Assembly: GCA_029856125.1 (NCBI GenBank) | Contig: JAHQWJ010000138.1 | Span: 1-64,000, forward strand | Source of the DNA: Promethearchaeia archaeon | Lineage (GTDB): Archaea; Asgardarchaeota; Lokiarchaeia; Sigyniarchaeales; SOKP01 | DNA length: 64,000 nucleotides | Reading direction: 5' to 3' | The notes under the pieces: model-generated | The model's database searches: none | What the model was told of the DNA's origin: nothing | Seen by the model: the letters and a program-made list of their open reading frames with translations, nothing else | Part shown: positions 1 to 10,136 of the stretch, piece after piece | How the letters are laid out: the number at the start of each line of letters is the position of its first letter | Position numbering within the stretch: the first letter of the stretch is position 1 | Translations under genes and position numbers: made by a program

Positions 1-2
1 AA

Positions 3-1166
3 AACAAAATATATCCTCATTCATTTTTAGGAGCTGGTTGTTATTATCACTATATACCTTCTTTAGTTGATTTTGTGATAAGTCGATCGGAGTTTTATAC
101 TTCATACACACCATACCAAGCAGAAGCTAGTCAAGGCTATTTACAAGCAATTTACGAATATCAGAGCATAATTTCTCGACTAACTGAAATGGAAGTTGCT
201 AACGCGAGTATGTACGATGGATCAACATCCCTTGCAGAGGCAGCTATCATGGCTTCCATTATAACGGGGAAAAATCAAGTAATTTTATTAGAAGGCGTCC
301 ATCCCGAGTATATTGACGTAGTGAAAACCTACTGTTGGGGACAAAACATCCAACTTAAAATTACTTCTGAAGATAAATTGAATGATGTGCTAAACGAAGA
401 TATTGCCGCCGTTATGTTTCAAAGCCCCAATTTTTTTGGAGACATTACCGATGGTTTAGTGATATCAAATAAGGTGAAGGAAAAATATCCCAACTGTTTG
501 TTGATCCAGTGTATGACTGACCCTACATGTTTAGGTCTCTTGAAACCCCCTGGAAAAACTAACATAGACATATTTGTGGCAGAAGGTCAGTCCTTTGGAA
601 TAGATCCTTCATTTGGGGGCCCAGGCTTAGGAATTTTCACAGCAAAAAAGAAATTTCTGAGGAAAATACCGGGAAGATTAGTAGGAAAAACTAAAGAGAT
701 AAATGGTGACCGGGAAGGTTTCTTGTTAACATTACAAGCTCGAGAACAACACATTAGGAGGGAAAAAGCAAGTTCGAACATATGTACAAATCAAGCATTA
801 TGCTCACTATCTGCGCTTATTTATCTTGTCTCATTAGGAAAAACGGGGTTGCGCGAAATTGCTACCCAAAATTTTCAAAAAGCTCATTATGTTAAGAACG
901 CAATAGCTTTAATCCCGGGATACGAAATTTTGAACAAAAAACCAACGTATAACGAATTTATTGTAAGGTGTCCCAACATTAATGGTTTAATTCGAGAATG
1001 CAAAAAAATGAACTTACTTCCTCCTCTTCAAGTATCAACCTATTACCCTGAAATGTCAGATGTTGTTCTGGTTTGTGTAACTGAGCTAAATTCGAGTAGT
1101 TCTATTGAGAAATTCATTAAAGCTGCTAAACTAGCCATAAACAACGAAGAGGAGCGTGCTGACTAA
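3..1166 (+). CDS. gcvPA: Glycine dehydrogenase (decarboxylating) subunit 1, 5' end outside window (frame is open back to base 3: ...[41 protein letters not shown])
   Basis: ORF 75-1166 plus open in-frame upstream sequence encoding the conserved FLGAG..YYHYIPS motif; [19 protein letters not shown] motif. Confidence 0.95.
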   Translation, partial: NKIYPHSFLGAGCYYHYIPSLVDFVISRSEFYTSYTPYQAEASQGYLQAIYEYQSIISRLTEMEVANASMYDGSTSLAEAAIMASIITGKNQVILLEGVHPEYIDVVKTYCWGQNIQLKITSEDKLNDVLNEDIAAVMFQSPNFFGDITDGLVISNKVKEKYPNCLLIQCMTDPTCLGLLKPPGKTNIDIFVAEGQSFGIDPSFGGPGLGIFTAKKKFLRKIPGRLVGKTKEINGDREGFLLTLQAREQHIRREKASSNICTNQALCSLSALIYLVSLGKTGLREIATQNFQKAHYVKNAIALIPGYEILNKKPTYNEFIVRCPNINGLIRECKKMNLLPPLQVSTYYPEMSDVVLVCVTELNSSSSIEKFIKAAKLAINNEEERAD

Positions 1167-2602
1167 TGGATGCTAATGAGCATTTAATATTTAATAAGGG
1201 GAATGAGCTTGTTCAACAAAATTTCATCCCAAAACTAGATATTAAATCTGAGAATATAGAAAAAATATTACCCAAAAATCTTATTAGAGATGAACTACGG
1301 ATTCCTGACGTCTCTGAAGTTGAAATCGTACGCCATTATATAAAATTAAGTAAAATTAATTATGGTGTGGATTCTGGAATTTATCCCCTAGGTTCATGCA
1401 CTATGAAATATAATCCAAAAATCAATGAAATCGTAGCAAGAATGACTAGCTTCTCAAAAGTACACCCCCTTCAAGGTGAGAATGAAGGCGCTTTAGAAAT
1501 ATTGTATGAAATTTCACAAATGTTAGGTGAAATTACTGGAATGGATGGTTTTACTTTACAACCAGCGGCTGGAGCACATGGAGAATTAGTAGGGTTATTA
1601 ATTATAAAAAAATATTTTGAAACTAGAGGAATTGTAAAAAATAAAATAATTATTCCAGATTCAGCCCACGGTACTAATCCTGCGTCTGCAAAAATGGCTG
1701 GATTTTCGATAATTGAATTACAATCAAATGAACAGGGTGAAGTTCCTCTAGATCACCTCGAATATGCGATGAAGCAAGGAGATGTAGCGGGAATTATGCT
1801 TACGAATCCAAATACCCTTGGAGTTTTTGATAGGCAAATTAAAGACATAACAAGGATCGTCCATGAACATGGAGGGTTGTGTTATTACGATGGAGCAAAT
1901 ATGAATCCTATGTTAGGGATTTGTCGCCCCAAAGACATGGGATTTGACATTGTTCATTTGAACTTACATAAAACTTTTTCTACGCCTCATGGTGGTGGTG
2001 GGCCTGGTTCTGGACCAGTGGGAGTTATTAACGAATTAATTCCCTATCTTCCTATACCTTGTATTGTATCAACAGATAAAGGATTAGTCTGTAATCATGA
2101 AAACCACGAATCAATAGGGAGAATTAAAGCTTTTTGGGGTAATTTTAGCATAGTTTTAAGGGCTTATGTTTATATCATTTCTCTAGGTGGTGATGGATTA
2201 AAACGAGTTGGACAAATTGCGGTATTAAATGCTAATTATCTGAAAACTCTGCTTAAGAAAAAATATAATCTTCCATACGACAGAATTTGTCAGCACGAAT
2301 TTGTCCTATCTGATAAGTACTTACCAAATGAGATTACTACTGAAGACATAGCAAAACGGATTCTGGATTATGGTTTTTATGCTCCAACAATTTATTTTCC
2401 ACTAGTTGTTAATGGAGCTCTAATGGTTGAACCAACAGAAACAGAATCAAAAGACTCTTTAGACAAATTTGTTGAAGTTATGAACCAAATTCACGACGAA
2501 GCGCTAAATAAACCAGAAAAACTAAAAAATGCGCCATCTAATACACCTATTGGACGCCTTGACGCAGTAAATGCTGCCAGAAAGCCGATATTGCACGATT
2601 AA
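1166..2602 (+). CDS. gcvPB: Glycine dehydrogenase (decarboxylating) subunit 2 (PLP subunit)
   Basis: YPLGSCTMKYNPKINE, DSAHGTNPASAKMAGF, LNLHKTFSTPHGGGGPGSGPVG; TAATG overlap with gcvPA. Confidence 0.97.
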   Translation: MDANEHLIFNKGNELVQQNFIPKLDIKSENIEKILPKNLIRDELRIPDVSEVEIVRHYIKLSKINYGVDSGIYPLGSCTMKYNPKINEIVARMTSFSKVHPLQGENEGALEILYEISQMLGEITGMDGFTLQPAAGAHGELVGLLIIKKYFETRGIVKNKIIIPDSAHGTNPASAKMAGFSIIELQSNEQGEVPLDHLEYAMKQGDVAGIMLTNPNTLGVFDRQIKDITRIVHEHGGLCYYDGANMNPMLGICRPKDMGFDIVHLNLHKTFSTPHGGGGPGSGPVGVINELIPYLPIPCIVSTDKGLVCNHENHESIGRIKAFWGNFSIVLRAYVYIISLGGDGLKRVGQIAVLNANYLKTLLKKKYNLPYDRICQHEFVLSDKYLPNEITTEDIAKRILDYGFYAPTIYFPLVVNGALMVEPTETESKDSLDKFVEVMNQIHDEALNKPEKLKNAPSNTPIGRLDAVNAARKPILHD

Positions 2603-2675
2603 TTACAATTAAAAATCTATATCGAAAGTAGTAATAATAATTATAAAAAAATATAAACTAAATGAAGTTGCTTTT

Positions 2676-3539
2676 TTAAATTATTGAACCTGAAAGAGAA
2701 TGTTTGCATGTGCACTCGTTTTCAAAATCAATTTTGGGTATTGTTAGTTCTAACATTTTCATTAAGTTTACTGAGTTTTTCTCCATAGTATTTAAAATTT
2801 CTTCTATACTCACAGCAAGTTTCTTTACGGGCCCTCCACATGTCTCACAATATTCTTTAATTTCCACGACTCCACAGTTCTGGCATTCACCTGCCCATAC
2901 ATCTAAGTCTGTTACCATGGCAATACAACAGTAAAAAATCTCTTTTTCAGCTGCGAGGACTACTTCAGGGTAGGTTGTCATTCCTATGATATCTCCTCCC
3001 CATTGTCTAAACATTTTAGATTCGGCTCTTGTCGAAAATCGAGGACCTTCAATACAAACATATGTACCACCATTTAAAATATCTAATCCTTCAATATTTT
3101 TTCCAGTTTCGTAAAATAGATTATTAAGATAGCTACAATATGGATCAGCTTGGTTAATATGACACACTTGCCCACCTTCATAAAAAGTATCTAACCTCTT
3201 TTTGGTTCTATCTATATATTGATCTACCATGATAAATCTACCTTTATCATGCTCCTTTTTTAAAGATCCAACAGCTGATGGGGAGATAATACCCTTAACT
3301 CCCAATTCTTTCAATGCCCATATATTAGCTCTAGAATTTACATTGTGTGGTGGTAATGTATGACCTTTACCATGGCGCGAAATAAATGCAACTTTTTTAT
3401 CTTTAAACTCTCCAACTTGAACAAAATCAGAAGTGTGGCCATAAGGTGTATATATTTTCAGCTCTTCAACATTTTCGAGTTTTATATCCGATCCTGTTCC
3501 GCCAATTATTCCAATTTCAGCTTTACCTTCAAATTTCAT
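2676..3539 (-). CDS. mtnP: S-methyl-5'-thioadenosine/purine nucleoside phosphorylase family, with a CxxC...CxxC insertion
   Basis: IGIIGGTGSD, ISRHGKGHTLPPHNVNSRANIWAL, GGTYVCIEGPRFSTRAES, IGMTTYPEVVLAAE motifs. Confidence 0.93.
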   Translation of the reverse strand: MKFEGKAEIGIIGGTGSDIKLENVEELKIYTPYGHTSDFVQVGEFKDKKVAFISRHGKGHTLPPHNVNSRANIWALKELGVKGIISPSAVGSLKKEHDKGRFIMVDQYIDRTKKRLDTFYEGGQVCHINQADPYCSYLNNLFYETGKNIEGLDILNGGTYVCIEGPRFSTRAESKMFRQWGGDIIGMTTYPEVVLAAEKEIFYCCIAMVTDLDVWAGECQNCGVVEIKEYCETCGGPVKKLAVSIEEILNTMEKNSVNLMKMLELTIPKIDFENECTCKHSLSGSII

Positions 3540-3660
3540 AATTTATATCCTATTTTTTTATGTTTGAATTTAACTAAATAAAAAACTTGATATTTTTGGA
3601 TTGTTTTAACTATGTAAAAAGTTTTTTGATATTTATTAAAAATTACTAGAGTTTTTTCAC

Positions 3661-4965
3661 ATGGTAAAAATTACATTTTTAGGGTGTTGTAGAGAAGTTG
3701 GACGCTCAGCAATATTAATCGAATCAAAAAATGGAGCGCAATGCATTCTAGATTACGGGATTCGATTTAAAGGGGAAGAACGGTTACCACTTAACGGAGA
3801 AATCCATAATCTTAAAGCAGTTGCTCTTTCTCATTGTCACGTTGACCATTCTGGAGGAGTACCATTTTTATTTAAAGATAGAGATGTCCCGTTTTTCACC
3901 AATCCATTAACACTAAGAGTTTCAGAAATCTTACTTGAAGATATGATTAAAATTTCCAATTATCCCTACCCTTTCGGATACAGGGAGCTTAAAAAAACTA
4001 GAAAAAACGCTTTATTTTTAAAAAATGGAGTACGCCAAAAAATAGATCATGAATTTTATCTTACTTTTTTCAGCGCAGGACATATCCCTGGAAGTGTTTC
4101 TATATTAGTTGAAGTCGATAAGAAGAAAATACTTTATACCGGCGACATCAACAACCAAGAAACAAACCTAATTTCTCCAGCTAACGCTCAGGATATACCC
4201 GAGATAGATGCTCTAATTACAGAATCCACATATTCTGATAGAGAACATCCCTTAAGAGAAGAACTCGAAAAAAAATTTATAGAAGACACAGTAAACATCA
4301 TTGATAACGGTGGAAGTGTTTTAGTTCCTGCTTTTGGAGTTGCTCGATCACAAGAAATTTTACTTGTTTTAGAAAAGTACAATTACAAAAATGACATTTA
4401 CATCGACGGATTAGCAAGGAAAATTTTAACAGAGTATTCTGAATTTCCTGAATCTTTCCGGGATTTTACTCGCTATAAGTCAGCCGCGAAAAAAGCTCAA
4501 TTTGTTTCTAGAGAAAAGAGAAAGAAAATAGGAGGAAAGTCGCAAGCTTTGATTATATCACCGTCGGGTATGTTAAAAGGTGGAGCTGCTATAGATTATA
4601 TCCCAACTTTTTTAGATGATCCAAAATCTGCTGTTTTTTTAGTTGGGTATCAAGTAGAGGGGACACCTGGTAGAAAATTAGTTGATGAAAAAATCTTTGA
4701 GTTTAAAGAGAAAGGCAAAAGAAACTACCCATCCCGAGATATGTTTATCAAAGCAAAGTGTAAAATAGAATACTTTGACTTCTCAAGTCACGCAGATAAA
4801 GTCCATATAAACGATTATATTAATAAACTTAAATTCCGCAATAATTCTAAATTTGTGTTTTGCGTACACGGAGATGAGAAATCAACAACTTCCTTTGCTC
4901 ACAATTTATCAAAAAAAAATTATAATTCTGTAGCACCAGAGATAGGAGAAAGCTATATCTTATAA
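3661..4965 (+). CDS. Metallo-beta-lactamase / beta-CASP RNase family protein
   Basis: SHCHVDHSGG, TGDINNQETNL, ESTYSDREH, PAFGVARSQE, FDFSSHAD motifs; no N-terminal KH domains. Confidence 0.9.
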   Translation: MVKITFLGCCREVGRSAILIESKNGAQCILDYGIRFKGEERLPLNGEIHNLKAVALSHCHVDHSGGVPFLFKDRDVPFFTNPLTLRVSEILLEDMIKISNYPYPFGYRELKKTRKNALFLKNGVRQKIDHEFYLTFFSAGHIPGSVSILVEVDKKKILYTGDINNQETNLISPANAQDIPEIDALITESTYSDREHPLREELEKKFIEDTVNIIDNGGSVLVPAFGVARSQEILLVLEKYNYKNDIYIDGLARKILTEYSEFPESFRDFTRYKSAAKKAQFVSREKRKKIGGKSQALIISPSGMLKGGAAIDYIPTFLDDPKSAVFLVGYQVEGTPGRKLVDEKIFEFKEKGKRNYPSRDMFIKAKCKIEYFDFSSHADKVHINDYINKLKFRNNSKFVFCVHGDEKSTTSFAHNLSKKNYNSVAPEIGESYIL

Positions 4966-4989
4966 AAAGTAATATTTTAAATCAAATTT

Positions 4990-6507
4990 CTAATTCTCTC
5001 GCAATTGTTTTTCAATCACGCTATCACAATTTTCTAAAAAAACATCTATTTTATTTATTGGTACTTTCGTACCTGCTGCTGGGGGATGCCCACCTCCAAG
5101 CGCTTCTAAATTCGAAAGTTCTAAAGCTTCTCTAATTGCTTCTGAAAGATTTACACCCTTTTCCACAATATCTTTGTGAGCTCTCCCCGATATTTTGAAC
5201 ACTTCCTCGTCCTTTCTTTTTGCGCACCCAAAAATTGGTTTATTTATGTCAATAATACCACTTTTACTAAATATTAACATGGAAGCAATCGTACCCACAA
5301 TGTTTTCAAAGATAACATTTTCGCCAAAAAAATATTGGATATTGTTTTTGTATTGGATTTTATTCTCATCCTTTAACCACGATAACGCTTGACCTAAAGA
5401 TTTCTTATAATTTAATAAATGATCTTTTGCTTTGTTATAAGCAATTTTTCTATCTCCCATTGCTATAGCAATTCCTAAAGATGCGTTATCACTCCTTCCA
5501 CATGAATTCAAAAGATACGCAAAATCATTTAAATCATGCAATTGCGATCCCACAATTTCATTCTTTAATACATACTTACTTACGATAAGCTTCTCTATAA
5601 TTTCAGAAGGCTCTATATCTAACTTAAGAGACATATACTCTATAATAGCAGAAGAAACTTTTTGTTTTTCTTCTTGATTAAGGTCGTTCAGTGTTTTTAT
5701 ATCTCCTTGCGAAGTTTCCATTAAAATTCCTAATGATTTTAAGAATTTTAGCATTTTACTTGTATTATCACTTAATCCTGGAAGAGTTATTTCACTTGAA
5801 TATGAGATTGCTTCATTTAAAGGCTTAATCGATGAAAAATTTAAATCGTTGCTTACTTCAAGTAAATCTGCTTTGGTGGCATGTTCTAAAATTACAGCAT
5901 TTAATCCAATAAAAGAATTATTAGGGCCTCGACATTGAACATCTCCCGTTGCTCCTACAAGTGCAATAGGAGATAAATCGAAATTTTTCTGATTTAAAGA
6001 TTTTACAAAAAAATAACACATCCCCGCCCCTGAAATTTCACCGCTACCATCAAATTCGTAAAAATAAGGGTTGATGTGCCAAGGTCTTGAATTAGAGTAA
6101 ATTTCTTTAATTTTACTATCGTTTTTATCTGAGACATTTTGAGGCAAATGGTGATCCAATATAATAAAAGGAACATTATTATCGAGATTATTCAGCTTTT
6201 CAGTGAGCTCTAAATACTGACCGCTTCCAAAATCAGCAAAGATTAAGAATTTCTTACTATCTTTAGAATTTTCTGCAATTTTTATTATCTCTTCTCTTTC
6301 CAATTGTTTTAAAACGGTTATCTGAAATGGAATTTTATCTCTATATAAAGCTTTTCCGAGAATCGCTCCAGCAGATAATCCATCAGCATCAAGATGGGTA
6401 TAGATATGTACGGTTGATTCTAATTTTTGTAGATGGTCTATAAACCAATTTTTAGTCTTTTTAAGATCGGAATTTAATAACTCAAGGTTTTTTGTTTTTT
6501 TATTCAT
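4990..6507 (-). CDS. DHH/DHHA1 family phosphoesterase (RecJ-like single-strand exonuclease family)
   Basis: THLDADGLSAGAILGKAL, ADFGSG, ILDHHLPQ, C-terminal EALGGGHPPAAG. Confidence 0.88.
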   Translation of the reverse strand: MNKKTKNLELLNSDLKKTKNWFIDHLQKLESTVHIYTHLDADGLSAGAILGKALYRDKIPFQITVLKQLEREEIIKIAENSKDSKKFLIFADFGSGQYLELTEKLNNLDNNVPFIILDHHLPQNVSDKNDSKIKEIYSNSRPWHINPYFYEFDGSGEISGAGMCYFFVKSLNQKNFDLSPIALVGATGDVQCRGPNNSFIGLNAVILEHATKADLLEVSNDLNFSSIKPLNEAISYSSEITLPGLSDNTSKMLKFLKSLGILMETSQGDIKTLNDLNQEEKQKVSSAIIEYMSLKLDIEPSEIIEKLIVSKYVLKNEIVGSQLHDLNDFAYLLNSCGRSDNASLGIAIAMGDRKIAYNKAKDHLLNYKKSLGQALSWLKDENKIQYKNNIQYFFGENVIFENIVGTIASMLIFSKSGIIDINKPIFGCAKRKDEEVFKISGRAHKDIVEKGVNLSEAIREALELSNLEALGGGHPPAAGTKVPINKIDVFLENCDSVIEKQLREN

Positions 6508-6591
6508 TTTTTATAAAATTTTAAAATAAACTTAATTTAATATATTAAAATAAGATTTTAATAATAAATACTCAATTAAAAAAAATATTAA

Positions 6592-7599
6592 GTGAAAAAT
6601 ATGACACACCACATTAAAATAAACGAGTTAGCTTTAAGAATTGTTAACAAAATAATAGGAAATAAAGACTACTATAAAACAGAAATAATTCAATATGATA
6701 ATGGAGCAACCGTCTTAGATATGACAAATGCATCTTGGAACGGAGGAAAATTAGTTGGAGAAATTTGTATGGGTGGGTTAGGAACGGTCGATTTTGCATC
6801 TTATAAATTAAACGAACATTTTATACCGTGTGTTAATGTTCATACCTCACAACCACTGATATCTTGTATGGCGTCACAATTAGCTGGATGGAATGTAAAA
6901 TTAAAAAAAGAAGTTGAAAAGGACGGACAAATTAAAAAAAAAAAAGTATTTGAATCTTTGGGATCAGGACCAGCCCGAGCAAAAAGTAAAGTTGAGAAAT
7001 TATTTGATGAAATTAACTATGATGATGAATCTGATTGTGCCATTATCGTTTTTGAAACTCCAAAACTACCAACTGAAGAAGTAATGGCTTTGGTAGCCGA
7101 AAAATGCAGAGTTGGACCCGATAAAACGTATGCACTTTGTGCTCCTACAGCGTGTTTAACCGGCTCTATACAAGTAGCTGCGAGAATAGTCGAAACTGGA
7201 ATGCATAAATTACACGAAATCAAATTTCCTCTTGATGTCATTAAGGATGGTTTTGGAACGACAACGATTGCCCCGATTGCGAAAGACGACCTTGGAGCCA
7301 TGGGGCGAACTAATGATTCCATCATAGCTGCGGGTATGACATATTATACTATAGAAGTTGAAAAAGACGAACAAGATGATTTATTCGAATTACTGAAAAA
7401 AGCTCCTGCTAATACCTCAAAAAGTTATGGAAGACCATTTTTAGAGACATTTAAAGCAGCTGATTACGATTTCTATGCAATTGATCCTGGTTTATTTGCT
7501 CCGGCAACTTATACTGTAACAAATATAAAAACCGGAAAGAGCGCTACTGTTGGTGAAATTAACCATAAATTATTAAAGGAGTCCTATAATTTAAACTAG
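6592..7599 (+). CDS. mch: Methenyltetrahydromethanopterin cyclohydrolase
   Basis: GGKLVGEICMGGLGTV, SCMASQLAGW, SLGSGPARAK, IAPIAKDDLGAMGRTNDSI. Confidence 0.96.
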   Translation: MKNMTHHIKINELALRIVNKIIGNKDYYKTEIIQYDNGATVLDMTNASWNGGKLVGEICMGGLGTVDFASYKLNEHFIPCVNVHTSQPLISCMASQLAGWNVKLKKEVEKDGQIKKKKVFESLGSGPARAKSKVEKLFDEINYDDESDCAIIVFETPKLPTEEVMALVAEKCRVGPDKTYALCAPTACLTGSIQVAARIVETGMHKLHEIKFPLDVIKDGFGTTTIAPIAKDDLGAMGRTNDSIIAAGMTYYTIEVEKDEQDDLFELLKKAPANTSKSYGRPFLETFKAADYDFYAIDPGLFAPATYTVTNIKTGKSATVGEINHKLLKESYNLN

Positions 7600-7660
7600 A
7601 AGTTGTTTTGTAAATTTATCTTCTAATTTCTTTTAATTTTATTTGTAATCAAACTAAAAT

Positions 7661-8842
7661 TTAAAAATTAGTTAACTCGTGTTGATATTTTAATATCTCT
7701 GCATCAGAAATATCTTTGTCAAATTCTATTTCTTGAGGGACCCCCAAGTATGCACACGCAATTTTAGCAGCAGCAGCGATTTCCGCTTTTTTTAATGTTA
7801 ATGAATATTCATCTACTGATTGTACTGGATCTTCATAATTTGTTCGACGAAGAGTACCTCTAGTTTGAAAATTTTCCTCGTAATTCGATACGTCATGGTT
7901 TTTCTTTTCTCTTAGCTGAAATGACCTCTCAGATTTCATTTTATACAATAAAGACCCCATTTTATCAGCAACATTAAAAGGTAGGTCATTATGCACTATC
8001 AATCTTATCATGTTGTTGATGTCAAAATAATTTAGAGTATCATATTTAACTCTTAAATAACTTTTTAGGTTATCTGGGTTTGCTTGACATTCGATTTCAG
8101 TCCAATCATGAATTGCTAGTCTTCTTCTAAAAAAAATCAATTCCCAATCTATACCGAGTTCTTTTAAAAATTCAAGTAGTTTATTGCTGTTTGGTTTTCT
8201 TGATTCTATTATTATAAATAACTGCAAACCGTAATATTTATGTTCTTGTTGGAGAAAATATCCTCGTTGTTGCATAGACGCGAGAATTTTGATTTTGATA
8301 GAATAAATATCGTCAGATACATCTCTCTTCTCACACTTTAAGTAAATCACGTTTCCCTCTTCACTCACATATTCACTATCTAAAAAGCCTAAGATACTTT
8401 CATCATTTTCTTTGATAAAATTTTTCAAACCGGTTAAAGTTGGTTTAACATCGTATTTTATTAAATCTTTTTCTCTGATTGAAACATAATCATTTTTACT
8501 TCCCCCTACTGCCAATTTGATGGAACGTAGCTTTAACTCTTTCTCTTCTCCAAAAACAATTTTAAACGCATCTATTAGTGGAAATACTTCTTCTTCCAAT
8601 ATGTTAAGAGTAGCCATCGAACTTTCAAATGGTTGGGGATTCTCCGAAATTTTGTTTAGTACTGGTGCTTCAGATGCATCTACTTCAATATCATAGTCTT
8701 TTGCTAAATTCTTCCGAACGATACAGATTGCTCTCCTTTTTTCGTTATACATAGAAAGAGTAGTTGAATTGTCAATAACCGCCCGAAATTGTTCAGTGGA
8801 TTTCTCTTCAGATCCTTTAGACTTAAGTTTTCTTTTTCCCAT
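7661..8842 (-). CDS. Hypothetical protein, 393 aa, no family recognised
   Basis: Long open frame; no known motif recognised. Confidence 0.7.
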   Translation of the reverse strand: MGKRKLKSKGSEEKSTEQFRAVIDNSTTLSMYNEKRRAICIVRKNLAKDYDIEVDASEAPVLNKISENPQPFESSMATLNILEEEVFPLIDAFKIVFGEEKELKLRSIKLAVGGSKNDYVSIREKDLIKYDVKPTLTGLKNFIKENDESILGFLDSEYVSEEGNVIYLKCEKRDVSDDIYSIKIKILASMQQRGYFLQQEHKYYGLQLFIIIESRKPNSNKLLEFLKELGIDWELIFFRRRLAIHDWTEIECQANPDNLKSYLRVKYDTLNYFDINNMIRLIVHNDLPFNVADKMGSLLYKMKSERSFQLREKKNHDVSNYEENFQTRGTLRRTNYEDPVQSVDEYSLTLKKAEIAAAAKIACAYLGVPQEIEFDKDISDAEILKYQHELTNF

Positions 8843-9130
8843 AAGCGCAACCGACGAATAACGAATGATTTATTCTTTCTCTGTTTAAGTAAAAAAATAG
8901 CGTTCTTATAATTTTATGTATATGGAATTATAATAGTCTTTAATTTGGTCTTTTAGCTCTATTAATTACTTAATTTCTCTCTATTAAAAATAATAAAGAC
9001 TCTTAATTTACTATTATATTAATTGCTTCTTAAAACTGAGAACGACATAGTTCTACTCAAAATATAGATAGGAAAAATTAGCTCATATAGGAAAGGACCG
9101 TTAAACAATGGTATTAAATTATTTTATGTA

Positions 9131-9325
9131 TTAATCTAATTCCTCTTCTAAATAATAGTTTTCATCTTTTTTAATATACACAACTGTTGAGCCAAAATTA
9201 TTACGAACCGTATATTTAGTATCGTCAACTTCTAATAATTCTATCGAATATGGTATTCTTCTATTTTTTAGAATATCTTCAACAATCCTTTTTTCTTCTA
9301 AAGCATCCATATCTATAATTATCAA
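9131..9325 (-). CDS. Small hypothetical protein (64 aa)
   Basis: ORF in the same orientation as its neighbours, no overlapping longer ORF. Confidence 0.45.
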   Translation of the reverse strand: MIIIDMDALEEKRIVEDILKNRRIPYSIELLEVDDTKYTVRNNFGSTVVYIKKDENYYLEEELD

Positions 9326-9382
9326 ACAATCAAAAAAAATTTTTTGATTTTTGATAGAATTAGTACTTTTATTTTACTATTA

Positions 9383-9865
9383 CTATTCCGAAGCCTTTCC
9401 TGTAATTAAGTGAATCTCTAATTTTAGTAAGCAAGTGTTTTTATAAGATTCTTCACTTTTAAAGAATCTTTTCTTTAATTTACTTGGATTATCTTCTAAA
9501 TGTGTTAACATTATATCAAATGCATGCTTTTTTTCATCCAAGATTTCTACAAAAGTCATATCTCCCCAAAAAACAATGGAGCGGTATTTATGAGAGCAAG
9601 CACTCTTAACATAGCCTAAATCCTCTAAGATTGTGCCACAAACTTTTTGATTTTCCTTTAAAAACTCTAGTTTTAATCCATTTTGAGCGCTATGAAAGTA
9701 CAAGCAATTATTTATCTCGTCAAAACCATAACTAAGCGTTACGATATATGGTTCGTCGTTTCTACACATAGAAATTGTTGAAAACTTTCCGTTTTTCAAA
9801 ATTTCCAAGTAGATTCTTTTATCTAAAATTTCCCTCTCCTTTTTTTCCATATGATATTTTTGCAT
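9383..9865 (-). CDS. Pyridoxamine 5'-phosphate oxidase-like FMN-binding family protein
   Basis: GKFSTISMCRNDEPYIVTLSYGFDEINNCLYFHSAQNGLKLEFLKENQKVCGTI. Confidence 0.82.
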   Translation of the reverse strand: MQKYHMEKKEREILDKRIYLEILKNGKFSTISMCRNDEPYIVTLSYGFDEINNCLYFHSAQNGLKLEFLKENQKVCGTILEDLGYVKSACSHKYRSIVFWGDMTFVEILDEKKHAFDIMLTHLEDNPSKLKKRFFKSEESYKNTCLLKLEIHLITGKASE

Positions 9866-10136
9866 AGCTATTACTCACCTAAATATACAAATTTAATATC
9901 GAAATTAACCATGATTAAAAATTACTGATTAGCAATAATTCCTCTGGATATTACTAATATTTAAAAAAATAGTTTCAATTTAAAAATATCACATATAAAA
10001 CTAACGGTTTTAACGATTTTATTAAGAAACTGTGAAAATTTTAATAAAAGAAAGAGTTTAATTAGAAACAATTTAACTAGATATATGTCTAAATATATGT
10101 AATACTATTAATGATATTTATTAGGGGTCTACAGTC

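Noticed and set aside
587-781. Minus-strand 64-aa ORF inside gcvPA
   Set aside because: Shadow ORF fully antisense to a strongly conserved gene.
2704-2934. Plus-strand 76-aa ORF inside mtnP
   Set aside because: Antisense shadow of a conserved enzyme.
7017-7325. Minus-strand 102-aa ORF inside mch
   Set aside because: Antisense shadow; mch reading frame is unambiguous.
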